From the NCBI GenBank assembly GCA_013813605.1, contig JACCRL010000416.1, positions 1 through 6,392 of the forward strand: a DNA stretch of 6,392 nucleotides. The letters are read 5' to 3'. This DNA is from Gemmatimonadaceae bacterium. Its GTDB lineage: Bacteria > Gemmatimonadota > Gemmatimonadetes > Gemmatimonadales > Gemmatimonadaceae. The position numbers and the translations under genes are program-made. Shown in pieces: positions 5,179-6,392 of this stretch; the stretch's first letter is position 1, and each line of letters starts with the position of its first letter. Below the pieces are notes generated by a model. The model was not told the origin of the DNA, searched no databases, and worked only from the letters and a program-made list of their open reading frames with translations.

Positions 5179-6392
5179 ATGCACAGTTTACCCAACGCTG
5201 CCCTCGGCAGGCCGGACCGACAGAGTCCGCTGATCGGCATCTTCGCGCGCATTCCGAAGGTTGCCGGCGTTACGGTAGCCGCCATCGGCGTAGTCGTGCT
5301 GCTCGGCTGGGCATTCCAGACAAACGCACAGACGGCTGCGTCGCCGGGCGGTTTGGCGATGCCGCCACTTATGGCAGCGTCATTTGTGATCGCCGGGATC
5401 TCACTGCTGCTGGCGGTCGGCTCGAGTCGGACTTCGGTGCGGGATGAAATACAGCAGGCACTCGCCGCGCTGGTGGGCACGGTCGCGCTGATCACGCTCT
5501 ATGAGTACACGGGTGCGGTCGGTCGGGGGATCGACCTGCTTCTGTTCAACAAGACGCTGCAGCGCAGCATGTGGGATCCGCCTGGACGGATCGCAATCAA
5601 CAGCGCAGGAACGCTGCTTCTCTTCGCGCTGGCGCTCCTTTGCATCGCCCACGACAAGCGCTGCCGCGACTATCGGACCCAGATGTTCGCCCTGCCCGGT
5701 CTGATGATCCCGCTCGTCGGCCTGCTCGGGTATGTCTTCGGGGTGCGCGGCATGTACGCTCTGTCACAGCGGTCAGGGATGGCCCTCCTCACCGTCATCG
5801 CGTTCCTGATACTTGGCACCGGGATACTGTTCGCGCACCGTGAGCGTGGCGTCGCCTTCCTTCTCATGGATGAGGGTCCGGCGGGAGTTCTCACGCGCCG
5901 GCTCCTTCCGGCGGCCGTTTTCTTTCCCGTCCTGCTCGGTCTCATACGCTTGGTGGGCGAGGAGGCGGGACTCTACGAAACGGAGTTCGGCGTCTCGCTC
6001 TTTGCCTTCTCGAGCATCGTCACTTTCGTGCTGCTCGTGGTGTGGTCTGCCCGCGTGCTGCGCGACACCGAGCGCGAAAGAGTACAGCTCCTCGTGCTGG
6101 AGAGGCAGGCGCGAGCGACAGCGGAATTCGCGCTGGCGGAAGCAGAGACGGCGCGCGCCGACGCCGAGCGCGCGAACACCATCAAGACTGATTTTCTAGC
6201 CATCATGTCACACGAGCTGCGAACACCGCTGACGGCGATCATGGGCTATGAGGAGCTGCTTTCCGACGGAATCACTGGGCCGGTGACCGAGCTGCAGCGC
6301 CAGCAGCTCGGCCGAATCAACGCCAGTGCCAGGCACCTGCTCGGTCTCATCGACGAGATCCTCACCTTCGCGCGCGTTGACATCGGCCGCGA
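5179..6392 (+). CDS. Membrane sensor histidine kinase (3' partial)
   Basis: 404 residues are visible before the window ends. Eight hydrophobic segments are predicted near 29-46, 62-81, 93-110, 138-157, 169-189, 199-219, 242-260 and 270-290, with short basic loops after the even-numbered helices. A charged, Ala/Glu/Arg-rich linker (291-335), probably coiled coil, leads directly into a HisKA domain: FLAIMSHELRTPLTAIMGYE with phospho-acceptor His345, then helix two ending LLGLIDEILTFARVDIG. No PAS or HAMP domain lies between. The ATP-binding (HATPase_c) domain is expected beyond the edge. The membrane module resembles one I recall at the N terminus of many multi-domain kinases and GGDEF proteins (MALLT.IAFLILG..ILFAHRERG, GGVL-RRLLPAA, GERAGLYxTxFG patterns); its ligand is unknown. 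ATG 5179 is the only ATG in frame after the upstream gene; its ribosome-binding site is weak. It begins 49 bases after the nucleotidyltransferase and may share its transcript. No response regulator is visible. Confidence 0.92.
   Translation, partial: MHSLPNAALGRPDRQSPLIGIFARIPKVAGVTVAAIGVVVLLGWAFQTNAQTAASPGGLAMPPLMAASFVIAGISLLLAVGSSRTSVRDEIQQALAALVGTVALITLYEYTGAVGRGIDLLLFNKTLQRSMWDPPGRIAINSAGTLLLFALALLCIAHDKRCRDYRTQMFALPGLMIPLVGLLGYVFGVRGMYALSQRSGMALLTVIAFLILGTGILFAHRERGVAFLLMDEGPAGVLTRRLLPAAVFFPVLLGLIRLVGEEAGLYETEFGVSLFAFSSIVTFVLLVVWSARVLRDTERERVQLLVLERQARATAEFALAEAETARADAERANTIKTDFLAIMSHELRTPLTAIMGYEELLSDGITGPVTELQRQQLGRINASARHLLGLIDEILTFARVDIGR

Noticed and set aside
5133..5447. Plus-strand open frame over the kinase N terminus
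   Set aside because: It is a different phase from the membrane domain, which encodes regular hydrophobic helices and continues into HisKA; this product is Arg-rich with no motif.
4416..5495. Minus-strand open frame of 359 codons spanning the nucleotidyltransferase and the kinase start
   Set aside because: It is antisense to two well-supported genes and crosses their boundary, with no family motif; best explained by GC-driven lack of stops.
1..6392. CRISPR array, tRNA/rRNA genes, IS elements or phage/defence genes
   Set aside because: No spaced direct repeats, clover-leaf-like segments, transposase or integrase motifs, or terminal inverted repeats were seen on reading both strands; nearly all sequence is explained by housekeeping-type enzymes and a sensor.

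Overview
This is a GC-rich bacterial stretch, densely packed with ordinary-looking genes. The most likely source is a member of the Gemmatimonadota (Gemmatimonadetes) or a relative. That assignment is inferred from high GC, the DUF5916-type outer-membrane barrel protein at the left edge, the style of the nucleotidyltransferase, and a histidine kinase whose H-box neighbourhood (GYEELL..GITGPV) resembles kinases I remember from that phylum. No marker gene confirms it.

Layout: (1) 1-1707 (+), the C-terminal two thirds or so of a large outer-membrane beta-barrel protein of the CBM9-like/DUF5916 kind, its start outside the window. (2) 1788-2597 (+), an SDR oxidoreductase most like SDR-type 2,4-dienoyl-CoA reductases. 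(3) 2616-3500 (-), an Fpg/Nei-family DNA glycosylase, convergent with gene 2 across an 18-base gap that holds a small perfect hairpin. (4) 3613-4317 (+), a second SDR of carbonyl-reductase type, divergent from the glycosylase across about 110 bases. (5) 4311-5129 (+), a sugar-phosphate nucleotidyltransferase overlapping gene 4 by 7 bases (GTGGTAG). (6) 5179-6392 (+), a membrane histidine kinase with eight predicted helices, cut off by the right edge after its HisKA H-box.

The genes do not form one obvious pathway. Genes 4 and 5 are very likely cotranscribed and translationally coupled; gene 6 follows after 49 bases in the same direction and may belong to the same transcript. The glycosylase is a base-excision repair enzyme with its own minus-strand expression. 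No RNA genes, IS elements, CRISPR arrays or phage genes were seen, and no stretch longer than 300 bases lacks a gene.

No new multi-gene defence or mobile system was found. The points worth a second look are residue-level departures in otherwise familiar families: a glycosylase zinc finger with Asn where the DNA-contacting Arg is expected, a nucleotidyltransferase without the EKP motif, and an SDR without the catalytic Tyr. Others are a four-fold repeated membrane sensor module, a 21-codon signal-peptide-like ORF abutting the glycosylase, and a hairpin plus T-run inside the end of gene 4.
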